IMG/VR virus record: IMGVR_UViG_3300042896_000648
Location: 1-64,000 of that record
Reading direction: 5' to 3' (one strand)
Length of the DNA: 64,000 nt
Source of the DNA: a virus
This document shows, piece by piece, positions 41,335 through 49,155 of this stretch. The stretch's first letter is position 1; each line of letters starts with the position of its first letter. The position numbers and the translations under genes are program-made. A model generated the notes under the pieces. The model was not told the origin of the DNA, ran no database searches, and saw only the letters and a list, made by a program, of their open reading frames with translations.

Positions 41335-41706
41335 TTATTTATTTTTGCGGTTCTGTTTTTCAATCTCCTCGTTCTCTTTCTCTATACTCTTATTCAGTTG
41401 GCTATTATAGCCTATATAGTCTAGTATTCCTAGCTTTTCAGCATCAAATTGGCTACACCTAAGGTAGCCCGATAGCCTCGTACAGCTTTCCTTAAAGGCG
41501 ACAATTGTGTTGAACCTTGCAAGCCCTCTTGTAATCTCGCTATATCTAATATTAGTGAATTTCTCATTAGGTTCGCTTCCGCTATCTGTGATTCGCTTTT
41601 CACTTGGGTTGAAAGCATATTGAATTGACTGAATAGTTTCGTTAAGCCTGCTGATTGCAAGTTCAGACTTTTTGAGAAAAAAGGGAGTAGTCTGCCTTGC
41701 TCCCCC
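41335..41706 (-). CDS. Tail assembly chaperone, -1 frame extension
   Basis: This frame is open from a TGA at 41707-41709 to a TAA at 41335-41337 and has no good start of its own. From the slippery site onward its reading is clearly protein-like (charged, balanced composition, long helices, a Lys/Glu-rich end) and it finishes 20 bases before the tape measure ATG, exactly where a lambda gpGT-type extension belongs. Read through a -1 shift it adds 113 residues to the first 166 of the 0-frame protein. Confidence 0.65.
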   Translation of the reverse strand, partial: GGARQTTPFFLKKSELAISRLNETIQSIQYAFNPSEKRITDSGSEPNEKFTNIRYSEITRGLARFNTIVAFKESCTRLSGYLRCSQFDAEKLGILDYIGYNSQLNKSIEKENEEIEKQNRKNK

Positions 41707-42173
41707 TCAGCAGCGATAGCATTTGCCCATAGTGTTATCTTTTCAGCGTTGGTGTTAAAGTCTACCTTATAGGGGTCTTCTTTCTTCATTATATACACTA
41801 GGCTTGCTAGTTCTAATAACAGTCCAGTTTGATCCAATTCTTTTTGGTGGCTCTTAAACACCTTCAGCGTGATTAAAAGTGAGTTTAATTTATCCTTAAT
41901 ATCGTGGTCATCTACATTCACGTTTAGTAGTTGTTCTATAGCGTCTTCTACATAATCCTTAGCTACTTCGTATGTCATTCCAAACTTTTCAAATGAGTTT
42001 ACCGAACTTTGTATCTGTAGATACCGGAGGGTTGGCATTGTATCGTAGTCGCCTGTAAATGAATAGAACTCAATTCCATTTAAATCGAAATCGGGTTCTA
42101 AGTTTACTATTCCTAATTTTTGGCATTCTTCAAATTGCCCACAAGCTGTATTTTCTTTCAAATCTTTTATCAT
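41430..42173 (-). CDS. Tail assembly chaperone, 0 frame
   Basis: 247 residues from ATG 42173 (upstream in-frame codons overlap divergent promoter B). Residues 1-166 look like a normal acidic helical chaperone. After the slippery site the 0-frame reading turns Leu/Ser/Arg-rich and unlike a folded protein until a TAG at 41430. Position before the tape measure gene fits the gpG/gpGT chaperone pair that coats the tape measure protein. Either the 0-frame tail is a real short-lived form or one base is missing or extra in the T run. Confidence 0.65.
   Translation of the reverse strand: MIKDLKENTACGQFEECQKLGIVNLEPDFDLNGIEFYSFTGDYDTMPTLRYLQIQSSVNSFEKFGMTYEVAKDYVEDAIEQLLNVNVDDHDIKDKLNSLLITLKVFKSHQKELDQTGLLLELASLVYIMKKEDPYKVDFNTNAEKITLWANAIAAEGEQGRLLPFFSKSLNLQSAGLTKLFSQFNMLSTQVKSESQIAEANLMRNSLILDIARLQEGLQGSTQLSPLRKAVRGYRATLGVANLMLKS
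41676..41682 (-). promoter_or_regulatory. Candidate -1 ribosomal slippery site
   Basis: On the minus strand TTTTTTC is read T-TTT-TTC in the 0 frame, a classic X-XXY-YYZ heptamer. A -1 slip here enters the frame that continues to 41335. Confidence 0.65.
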
Positions 42174-42186
42174 ATAATTTTTTAAA

Positions 42187-42246
42187 CAAAAATAATTAAT
42201 ATTTTGCGGTTTTCCTTGTTTTCTATTTTTTAGTCTATTATATTTG
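42187..42246. promoter_or_regulatory. Divergent promoter region B
   Basis: Leftward: TATTTTTG on the minus strand (42187-42194), 13 bases before the chaperone ATG. Rightward: TTG (42216-42218), 20 bases, TATATTTG (42239-42246). Sequence and spacing nearly copy region A at 21579-21637. Confidence 0.7.
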
Positions 42247-42271
42247 TCCATAATTTAAATGAAAAGGAAAA

Positions 42272-42520
42272 ATGGAAATTACAATTAAAAAAACAATCGA
42301 AGAAAAAGTTCAAATTAGCCTACCAGCCTACTATAAAACTTCGGCACATCAATTCAAGATTTATAGTGATACGCATTGTATATCTGTAACTGAAGCAGGA
42401 ATCCATCAACTACACGCTGATTTACCATTTGCAATAGATGCGAAAGAAAGTACTGAATTAGAGTTTATGGAATTCTACAAAAAAGTAAATAACCAATTGC
42501 ATGAAATAGTAAATTTATAA
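42272..42520 (+). CDS. Hypothetical protein
   Basis: 82 residues. Strand-rich start, a His-rich middle and an acidic helix at the end. First gene behind promoter B. Function unknown. Confidence 0.55.
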   Translation: MEITIKKTIEEKVQISLPAYYKTSAHQFKIYSDTHCISVTEAGIHQLHADLPFAIDAKESTELEFMEFYKKVNNQLHEIVNL

Positions 42521-42529
42521 AATAAAAAA

Positions 42530-42838
42530 ATGAAAATAGAAACTTATTTATCAGAAAAAGGATTTGATGTATACGGGTATCACGAAAAGTATACACAAGA
42601 TTGGTCGAAGCTATCCACAGAAGAATGTCTTTGGGCATTAGAGCAGGAAGAGAATGTAAATACATTTTTTATTCACGATGGTAAAACGCTTGTTTTTAGT
42701 AGGTTCGATATAATCTTGTCTATACAATTAGATGCTGTCGATAAAGCCATTCTCATTCAAGTACGCAACGTTTATAGAGCTAGTGCCAACAAAAAACAAG
42801 AACAGTTTCAAGCTAAATTAAGAGAGATTAATGGATAA
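42530..42838 (+). CDS. Hypothetical protein
   Basis: 102 residues. Trp/Tyr in the first third, then helices. Overlaps the next gene by eight bases. Function unknown. Confidence 0.55.
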   Translation: MKIETYLSEKGFDVYGYHEKYTQDWSKLSTEECLWALEQEENVNTFFIHDGKTLVFSRFDIILSIQLDAVDKAILIQVRNVYRASANKKQEQFQAKLREING

Positions 42839-43166
42839 GAAAAGAGAAACAGTACTACTACTTATTGGTACACTTCAGGCATCACTTGGCTATATCGACT
42901 ACTCGCTTGATACTAAGATATTCTCAAACGACCTTAAATTCACCGCTAAGAACTTCTTAGTTAGGTTAGAAAGGTGGTTTAGTGCTTATTATAAGTTGAA
43001 TAAAGATGAAACAGAGGAGGTTGCCAGTCAAATAGAACTCCTAATCACCTTATACGAAAACTCTGCTAAAATAGCTTTTCAATTAAACGAAAAAGGCGAG
43101 GTAGTGCAGGATAATTTTATGAATGAATTTAATGAGTTAGTTAAACGTTATAAGATAGAGATATGA
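42831..43166 (+). CDS. Hypothetical protein
   Basis: 111 residues, nearly all helical, acidic. ATGA overlap with the RlpA-like gene. Function unknown. Confidence 0.55.
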   Translation: MDKKRETVLLLIGTLQASLGYIDYSLDTKIFSNDLKFTAKNFLVRLERWFSAYYKLNKDETEEVASQIELLITLYENSAKIAFQLNEKGEVVQDNFMNEFNELVKRYKIEI

Positions 43167-43438
43167 AAATACTAATAATATGTACATTTTATGCCATGTC
43201 GTTTCAGGGCAAGCTTACGTCTTCAGGCACTAGGTTTAGTCAGTCCGAGTATACTTGTGCTACACGCCTTTATCCTCTTGGTTCGGTGCTTCGTGTATCA
43301 AGCAAGGGTCGTAGTGTAGTAGTTAAAGTATCCGATAGGTGTCGTAGTTATAAAACTATTGATTTAAGCAGGATAGCTTTTTCAAAAATAGGTGATTTAA
43401 AACAAGGTAAATTAAACGTTAAAATAGAAAGAATATGA
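43163..43438 (+). CDS. RlpA-like double-psi beta-barrel protein
   Basis: 91 residues. A short signal (1-14) precedes the RlpA pattern: G-T-R-F-S (22-26), L-Y-P-L-G-S-V-L-R-V (36-45), V-V-V-K-V-S-D-R-C (52-60), T-I-D-L-S (65-69) and a final K-L-N-V-K-I strand. RlpA enzymes cleave denuded peptidoglycan glycan strands. The catalytic His normally just before L-x-L-G is not present (Thr-Arg-Leu-Tyr here), while the Asp remains, so activity is doubtful. Three Cys are unusual. An exported envelope role is likely. Confidence 0.7.
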   Translation: MKILIICTFYAMSFQGKLTSSGTRFSQSEYTCATRLYPLGSVLRVSSKGRSVVVKVSDRCRSYKTIDLSRIAFSKIGDLKQGKLNVKIERI

Positions 43439-43851
43439 ATAAATTAGGTATTAAAGTCGGGGATGTGGTTGCATGGGGTTCTAAAAGAAATGCTTGCGAA
43501 GTTAAGGAAGTTTATAGTACTTTTTTTTATGTAAATAGTTCAAGCTCCACTATTTCATTTACTGAGCCAAATCTTGAAATAGTCAAAAAAGGAACTAAAT
43601 CACTCGAAGCCAAATACGGAATCATTTTGATAAATAAGGAAATGTGGTGTTGGGATGACAATATAGAAAACGCATCACTACTTTTTGTTATTACAAAAAA
43701 TTCAAATGGTTTTTTTGTTTCATGCGATGGGAATATATGGAGAAATGCATCACTAGAAAAGCCGAACAAGACATACAAGCCAAACTTGGTGTTTTTGGAT
43801 GACGATTACACGAAGGAGGAAATGATAAACATTATAAATGACCTTAAATAA
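43435..43851 (+). CDS. Hypothetical protein
   Basis: 138 residues. The start V-G-D-V-V-A-W-G-S and strand pattern recall small SH3-like barrels; several Trp. ATGA overlap with the RlpA-like gene. Function unknown. Confidence 0.5.
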   Translation: MNKLGIKVGDVVAWGSKRNACEVKEVYSTFFYVNSSSSTISFTEPNLEIVKKGTKSLEAKYGIILINKEMWCWDDNIENASLLFVITKNSNGFFVSCDGNIWRNASLEKPNKTYKPNLVFLDDDYTKEEMINIINDLK

Positions 43852-43856
43852 ATAAT

Positions 43857-44120
43857 ATGTCAGCACGAGAAGATTTTGGTTACAATGATAACCCATCAAT
43901 TAAAAAAACAGAAGTATTTATAAATAAAATTTTAAATAAACCTGAAAATGAAAATACAGAAAAAGAAAAATTTGCAATTGATTTTGCTAATTGGGTTGAT
44001 GAATTATCATATACTTCCAAATGTTCTGTTTGGTCAAAAGATGGACAGCATAGCGGTCTTTTTAAAATGGATAATGAGCAATTGATGGATAAATATAAAA
44101 ATTTATTAAAAAAAAGATAA
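43857..44120 (+). CDS. Hypothetical protein
   Basis: 87 residues, Lys/Glu/Asn-rich, helical. Shares a base with the next ATG (TAATG). Function unknown. Confidence 0.5.
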   Translation: MSAREDFGYNDNPSIKKTEVFINKILNKPENENTEKEKFAIDFANWVDELSYTSKCSVWSKDGQHSGLFKMDNEQLMDKYKNLLKKR

Positions 44121-44326
44121 TGTTTAATTGGAAATTTTTAAATGTTTGGATGTCAAATGATGTTGTAGAAAGACACTATAAATGTCAAAATACAGGTGCT
44201 TATAGATGTAAGGAATATAAGTTGGGTAAAAGTTACAAAACAGTTACTTATTGCTTGCCTGATTCAGAAAATTATAATATTAAAACAGAACAAGAATTAT
44301 TGGACATTATAAACGAATTAAAATGA
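44120..44326 (+). CDS. Small hypothetical protein
   Basis: 68 residues. Trp-rich start, three Cys in the middle, helical end. Coupled to both neighbours by overlaps. Function unknown. Confidence 0.5.
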   Translation: MFNWKFLNVWMSNDVVERHYKCQNTGAYRCKEYKLGKSYKTVTYCLPDSENYNIKTEQELLDIINELK

Positions 44327-44526
44327 AAAACGAAACGATTGAAGAAGCTGCTAATAGAGAATGGGGCAATATTCATAAAACAGGCGTATTGGGTTTTATA
44401 GAAGGTGCAAATTGGCAAGCTGAAAGAACTATTGACTTTTTGAATGTATTATTACAAAAAGACGTGTGTTCGGTTTATGGAATTGAAATTATTGAAAAAT
44501 ACATATCAGAACTAAAACAAAAATAA
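44323..44526 (+). CDS. G-A-N-W-Q family small protein, copy 3
   Basis: 67 residues. E-T-I-E-E-A-A near the start and E-G-A-N-W-Q-A-E-R (27-35) match the pair at 22987-23446. Its presence in a second operon shows spread of the family within the genome. Function unknown. Confidence 0.6.
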   Translation: MKNETIEEAANREWGNIHKTGVLGFIEGANWQAERTIDFLNVLLQKDVCSVYGIEIIEKYISELKQK

Positions 44527-44527
44527 A

Positions 44528-44824
44528 ATGAAAAACGTAATCAATAATGTAATTGAGTGGGCAGAAAATAAAGACCTACTTAAAAAAGAAAATTCATATC
44601 CGCAATTCGCAAAGGTAGTGGAGGAGGTTGCCGAAATTGGAACGGCATTAGGGAGTGGAAATGAAGCTGAATTGATTGATGCTATTGGGGATACGATGGT
44701 AACTTTGATTATATTAGCAAAGCAAAACGGATTAGACATTGAAGTGTGTCTTGAAACAGCTTACAATGTGATTAAGAACAGGACAGGAAAGACTATAAAT
44801 GGAACATTTAAAAAAGATAAATAA
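44528..44824 (+). CDS. MazG-like nucleotide pyrophosphohydrolase
   Basis: 98 residues. V-E-E-V-A-E-I (31-37) and D-A-I-G-D (51-55) are the two acidic MazG helices that hold Mg ions; residues E32, E33, E36, D51 and D55 are in place. Such enzymes hydrolyse nucleoside triphosphates and in phages may clean the nucleotide pool or lower ppGpp. Single-domain size fits. It pairs logically with ThyX in nucleotide control. Confidence 0.8.
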   Translation: MKNVINNVIEWAENKDLLKKENSYPQFAKVVEEVAEIGTALGSGNEAELIDAIGDTMVTLIILAKQNGLDIEVCLETAYNVIKNRTGKTINGTFKKDK

Positions 44825-45063
44825 TGGCAACACAAATAAACATTAATCCAAAAACAGACTTCAATCCGTATGTTTCGCAAAGTCATAATTATAAACCATT
44901 ATCAGATGAATCCGAAATACGAAAGTTGATTTATATTGATAATATGAAAAAGATGCGACTTTCACAGCTAGATGCTGAAATAGAGAGAATTTACGACAAT
45001 AATTTAAAGCTTGAAAAAATAAGAACACAATTAAAAAAATGGTATAAAGAAATAAAAAACTAA
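44824..45063 (+). CDS. Hypothetical protein
   Basis: 79 residues; disordered start, long coiled-coil end. Shares a base with both neighbours. Function unknown. Confidence 0.5.
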   Translation: MATQININPKTDFNPYVSQSHNYKPLSDESEIRKLIYIDNMKKMRLSQLDAEIERIYDNNLKLEKIRTQLKKWYKEIKN

Positions 45064-45350
45064 TGAAAAAAATACTCTTATTACTCTTAATGTCTTGCAA
45101 GCAAGAATCCATTGAGCCTTCTCGTCTTTTCTATGTTCGAAAAGATTGGGATTTAGACCGATATTCTAACGTTACAGGCTATCCTGAATATCCGCAAGTA
45201 CAAGAGCTTTCTGTGCCACTTTCTAAGGCTGTAAATGACACTTCTATAGTGTGGTTTACAGCCACTAAACTAGATTATACAGGCAAAGCATCTTATGACG
45301 ATTACAAGGTTAAGAGGAAGTTAATTACTACTTATCGCAGGCTACAATGA
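45063..45350 (+). CDS. Small lipoprotein, paralogue of 28043-28312
   Basis: 95 residues. Signal ends L-M-S-C (Cys12). D-L-D-R-Y-S-x-x-x-G-Y-P-E-Y and the ending V-K-R-K-L-I-T-T-Y-R-R-L match the other lipoprotein. Both follow small genes in coupled operons, so they may do the same job at different times. Confidence 0.6.
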   Translation: MKKILLLLLMSCKQESIEPSRLFYVRKDWDLDRYSNVTGYPEYPQVQELSVPLSKAVNDTSIVWFTATKLDYTGKASYDDYKVKRKLITTYRRLQ

Positions 45351-45526
45351 TGTATATTAATATTCATACAGGCCAGATATATGACGTGTACAAAAAAGAC
45401 GTAGTTACAGTTAAGGAAAAAAAACGCACTACCGAAAAGAACGTTCTGTTTATGAAGGGTTCTTCAGATGAATTTCGTGCTGTAGATGATTGGAATAAAT
45501 TTGATACCTTTATAGAATATAAATAA
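45347..45526 (+). CDS. Small hypothetical protein (59 aa)
   Basis: 59 residues, two possible ATGs in a row (45347, 45350). Strand-rich with basic middle. The last codons form the left arm of the terminator hairpin, so coding and termination overlap. Confidence 0.5.
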   Translation: MMYINIHTGQIYDVYKKDVVTVKEKKRTTEKNVLFMKGSSDEFRAVDDWNKFDTFIEYK

Positions 45527-45545
45527 TATTCTATAAAGGTATTTT
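45504..45545. terminator. Bidirectional terminator, 17-bp stem
   Basis: 45504-45520 pairs perfectly with 45526-45542 around a 5-base loop, followed by T-rich sequence on the plus strand. It separates the converging genes ending at 45526 and 45548. Confidence 0.85.
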
Positions 45546-45547
45546 TA

Positions 45548-47482
45548 TTATAAGTCTAATGTATAAGGAACTAAAATACTTGCTAATTGTAGACCTTCAT
45601 TCATTTGTATTAAATCAGCTTCTATACCAGTAATATCAGTATTTTCAAGAGCATCTACTTTAGTCTTAATTTCTTGCGAAGTTGATTCAAGAGCTATTCC
45701 AGTAAGGTCAGTATTTACTAAAGTGTCAGTTTTATCCTTTATACTCTGCGAAGTGCTTTCTAAAGCTACTAAGCTCAAATCAGTATTTTCTAAAGCATCT
45801 ACTTTAGTTTTAATTTCTTGCGAAGTTGATTCTAGGGCTACTAGACTAAGGTCAGTATTTACTAGCATATCAGTTTTTGTTTTAATACTCTGTGATGTAG
45901 ATTCTAAGGACACCAGACTAAGGTCAGTATTTACTAAAGAATCAGTTTTTGTTTTAATACTCTGTGATGTAGACTCTAGTGCAACTAGACTTAAATCTGT
46001 ATTCACCAAAATATCCGTTTTGGCTTTTATTGCTGTTATATCGCTGTTATTTGGTGCTGTATAGCCTGAAGTTGCTAATCTTGAACTTACCGTTACATCC
46101 AACTTTGTTGAATTACTATCTATCTCTGCTCTAATTGACGAAGCTGTTGGCGGTGCTGTATAACTTGAACTTGCCAACCTTGAACCTACTGTTGCATCCA
46201 ATTTTGTAGAATTGGTGTCAATTTCGCTCCTTATCGCAATTGCTGTAGGTGGTGTTGTATATCCACTTGTTGCAAGTCTGCTTGAAACCGTTGCATCAAC
46301 ATTATCTTTCAATAATTTTCCAAAACTTCCAACCGTATTAAAATCAGTTCCTGAAAGTAATTTTGTTAATATTTCAGTTGCAATTAATGCCGGTGTAGTT
46401 GAATATGTACCTACTGTATTATCGGTCGCCACGTCCTTAACTACGTTACTTGGTGAAGGCACTATCAAAGTTCCTGTTTGTGTTCCGTTATTGTAAGTTA
46501 TTCCGCTTCTTACATTGGCAATTGCCGGAACTAAGTTTGATACGTTCAATGGGTCCGATAATGCAACTGTTGTTCCGTTCTGTTTTAAAACATTGGCTGT
46601 ATTATCAGTTCCATTTTCAAATCTAATATAGCCTGAAATTGGTGTTTGCCCTGCCGAACCGAAAATAATATTTTTTACTCGTGTAATGCCGCCCAATACT
46701 GCACCATTTACCCCAGCTGCTAGTATATTGGTTGATGAACTTGCGGTTGCTGTAGTTACTGTCAAAGTTCCTGTACTTGCATTATTTGCCCCTGACGCTC
46801 CGGACACTATTCCTCCCGTGGAGTTTCCTATTATGGTAATTATGCCTATGCTCGTGTTCTGTGTGCCAAAATTACTTGTTGCACTACCACCATTGCAATT
46901 ACCTGTTATATTTACTGTTCCTGAACTATTATTTCTAGCACCATGAGCATCTACCCCACTACCACCATTGCAATTACCTGTTATATTTACTGTTCCTGAA
47001 CTATTATTTCTAGCACCATCACTTCTACCGGTTCCACTACCGCCATTGCAATTACCTGTTATGTTTACTGTTCCTGAACTATTATTATTGACGCCATAAG
47101 TATCTAACGAACTACCGCCATTGCAATTACCTGTTATAGTAAATGTTCCTGAACTATTATTATTAATGCCATACGATGCAGATGCACTACCACCATTGCA
47201 ATTACCTATCCAATTGCAACCATTAGCTGTATAAGTTAAGCAAGCTGTTGTTCCTGCATAAATATCAGCTGTGCCATTATAGGCGGTTGATAACGTAAAA
47301 CCACCTCCGGCATTAATACCCGTATTGGATTGGGTACGAATACTTAATACATTTATTACCTGATTGACGGTAACAGTGAAGCCATTGGCATAAACATCAT
47401 CTGAACTTGTTGGTAACGCTCCCGTATTCCAAACGGTAATATCACTCCAATTGCCTGTTTTGGTCGCATATACATTAGCCAT
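45548..47482 (-). CDS. Repeat-rich tail fibre protein
   Basis: 644 residues. Residues about 90-230 hold five to six copies of a 25-residue unit with core N-N-S-S-G-T-V-N-I-T-G-N-C-N-G-G-S and a variable 4-6 residue insert. Residues about 405-500 hold three copies of a roughly 31-residue unit (S-R-L-A-T-S-G-Y-T). Residues about 500-620 hold five to six copies of a 24-residue unit (T-S-Q-S-I-K-T-K-T-D). This is a parallel beta plus coiled-coil fibre, likely receptor binding. It is the distal end of the late block. Confidence 0.75.
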   Translation of the reverse strand: MANVYATKTGNWSDITVWNTGALPTSSDDVYANGFTVTVNQVINVLSIRTQSNTGINAGGGFTLSTAYNGTADIYAGTTACLTYTANGCNWIGNCNGGSASASYGINNNSSGTFTITGNCNGGSSLDTYGVNNNSSGTVNITGNCNGGSGTGRSDGARNNSSGTVNITGNCNGGSGVDAHGARNNSSGTVNITGNCNGGSATSNFGTQNTSIGIITIIGNSTGGIVSGASGANNASTGTLTVTTATASSSTNILAAGVNGAVLGGITRVKNIIFGSAGQTPISGYIRFENGTDNTANVLKQNGTTVALSDPLNVSNLVPAIANVRSGITYNNGTQTGTLIVPSPSNVVKDVATDNTVGTYSTTPALIATEILTKLLSGTDFNTVGSFGKLLKDNVDATVSSRLATSGYTTPPTAIAIRSEIDTNSTKLDATVGSRLASSSYTAPPTASSIRAEIDSNSTKLDVTVSSRLATSGYTAPNNSDITAIKAKTDILVNTDLSLVALESTSQSIKTKTDSLVNTDLSLVSLESTSQSIKTKTDMLVNTDLSLVALESTSQEIKTKVDALENTDLSLVALESTSQSIKDKTDTLVNTDLTGIALESTSQEIKTKVDALENTDITGIEADLIQMNEGLQLASILVPYTLDL

Positions 47483-47485
47483 GTC

Positions 47486-47764
47486 TTATATTGCTTTACT
47501 TGTTAAATATTCCTGAATAGCTGATTTAACCTTACCAACCGCCAACAAAATATGACTATCTGAACTTGCCATAATATTAGGAAAGATAATCGGTTTTGGC
47601 ATAAATTCAGGGTCTGTTAAAAATTCATTTATCCCGTTTTCGGTTCTCATTGGTGTTAAAGTCAACACCGTTGCAACTCCGTTTTCATTTTCGTTAATGA
47701 CCAAACTAATTCCGTATTGATCCCAAATCTTACCGCCTGCTTCAAATGGTTGTGTAATTATCAT
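47486..47764 (-). CDS. Hypothetical late protein
   Basis: 92 residues, strand-rich, three bases before the fibre gene. Probably a small tail or fibre partner. No domain recognised. Confidence 0.55.
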   Translation of the reverse strand: MIITQPFEAGGKIWDQYGISLVINENENGVATVLTLTPMRTENGINEFLTDPEFMPKPIIFPNIMASSDSHILLAVGKVKSAIQEYLTSKAI

Positions 47765-47775
47765 ATTATTGTTTA

Positions 47776-48654
47776 TTAAAAATATCGTTCTATAATTAAG
47801 TTACTCAAAACACCACCGCTAAAAGTTGAATAAAAACTGTCAATCCCTGTGGCAACGTATCTGTAACGGTTAATTGAACCTGAATATAGATAAGTGTAAA
47901 CCGTTCCCCCCGTTATTAGTGTGGTTGTAGTCATTGTTCCTGCTGTTACCAAATCAATCCAACTAAACTTGTTCTTCCAAAGTCCCGAGCTTGAATCATA
48001 AAATAATCCCTGCCTATTAAGTTGTGATGCAATAGTTACATCTTGTATATCATCTAAACTTATTGCAGAACTAGAACTTGCAATCCACTCTACATTATAA
48101 TCAGTTCCATCAATCTTAGCTAATACATCTCCTTCTTCTCCGCCTGGCGGTATTCCTATTACACTTGTAGTACAGTCTTCACTTTTTCTTTCTCTACAGC
48201 TATAGTTGTATTCAGTAGTACAAGATAGTGAAAAGTCATCTCCTATTATTACTTTATACTCTCCTGCATAGTTTTGGAATGGCCTATTTTCATCTTCTAC
48301 AAAGTATTTATCATATATTCCTTGCGAATCTAGGGTTACGTCTACGCTATTAAACTCACTCGATAGTAACCCTAATACTTCTTTATAGTCATCATAATCA
48401 TCTGAAAGTATAGTTATAGTAAGTGGTACTTTTGAATAGCCTGATTGGTCTACTGTAAATGGGTCTACTGTATAAAACACGAGCACTCCTCTATCATACG
48501 TCACGGGTGTAAAGTTACTTGTTTGCCCTACTTTTCTTAATACGTCTACCATTTCGGTATCTATCCTAGATTTCGTCATTTCTACTAACCCTGCGTATTT
48601 TGCACGGTCATCGAATACGCTTTCTAAAATATCTTGTACGTCTTGTAGTGTCAT
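47776..48654 (-). CDS. Tail-associated virion protein
   Basis: 292 residues. Residues 1-135 look like a small tail-terminator-type alpha/beta domain (V-F-Y-T-V-D, I-T-I-L-S-D-D-Y). A Cys-rich stretch (C at about 144, 152, 160) follows, then G-I-P-P-G-G and a fibre-like C-terminal domain with D-I-Q-D-V. A fusion of a tail-completion domain and a fibre domain is the best reading. Confidence 0.55.
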   Translation of the reverse strand: MTLQDVQDILESVFDDRAKYAGLVEMTKSRIDTEMVDVLRKVGQTSNFTPVTYDRGVLVFYTVDPFTVDQSGYSKVPLTITILSDDYDDYKEVLGLLSSEFNSVDVTLDSQGIYDKYFVEDENRPFQNYAGEYKVIIGDDFSLSCTTEYNYSCRERKSEDCTTSVIGIPPGGEEGDVLAKIDGTDYNVEWIASSSSAISLDDIQDVTIASQLNRQGLFYDSSSGLWKNKFSWIDLVTAGTMTTTTLITGGTVYTYLYSGSINRYRYVATGIDSFYSTFSGGVLSNLIIERYF

Positions 48655-48669
48655 AACTTCGTTATATAT

Positions 48670-49155
48670 CTATAATTGTTTTTTCCAGAGTTTACCTATT
48701 TTATTTAGTTCTCCTTTTGTTGGTTTAAATATATCTCCCTGTATTTCTTCGTGGTAGGCTGCTAATACTCCGTAACTTATGTTCCTGCCTGGTACTCTTC
48801 CGTTCTTTACATAAAACTGAAGTATAAACTTAAAGTTCTGTGCCTTCTTATAGTTCTTTCTGTAGGTGAAGTTATTGTAAAGCCCACCAGAGTACTTTAA
48901 TGTCATTCTACTAGTAGTTAGTCCTGCATCTGCCCTGTCTTCGCCTTGCCACCTAGAGTATATGTCTCCCTCATATTTGTCGGTTGATTTTGTTCTCATT
49001 TGTTTTCCGCTAGAGTTCTTACCTTCTTCTATTCGCTTTAGTATAAGCTTTCTAGCTTCTATCGCTACATCATTGGTTACTTCAATAACCTTTCCATAGT
49101 ATAGCTCTACTTTCTTAATCACATCGTCAAAGCCACGGGTGTTCATTAATATCAT
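48670..49155 (-). CDS. Head-tail completion protein (HK97 gp10-like)
   Basis: 161 residues (ATG 49146 would give 158). Charged N-terminal helix, G-K-N-S-S-G-K-Q-M, Y-S-R-W-Q-G-E-D, and a C-terminal I-F-K-P-T-K-G-E-L-N-K-I ending recall virion morphogenesis/gp10-like proteins that join head and tail. ATGA-type overlap with the gene before it. Confidence 0.55.
   Translation of the reverse strand: MILMNTRGFDDVIKKVELYYGKVIEVTNDVAIEARKLILKRIEEGKNSSGKQMRTKSTDKYEGDIYSRWQGEDRADAGLTTSRMTLKYSGGLYNNFTYRKNYKKAQNFKFILQFYVKNGRVPGRNISYGVLAAYHEEIQGDIFKPTKGELNKIGKLWKKQL

Noticed and set aside
45600-47220. Repeats in the fibre gene as a CRISPR array
   Set aside because: The repeats are in frame, directly coding, without uniform spacers, and there are no cas genes.
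45548-47482. Diversity-generating retroelement acting on the fibre
   Set aside because: No reverse transcriptase or template repeat was found in the window.
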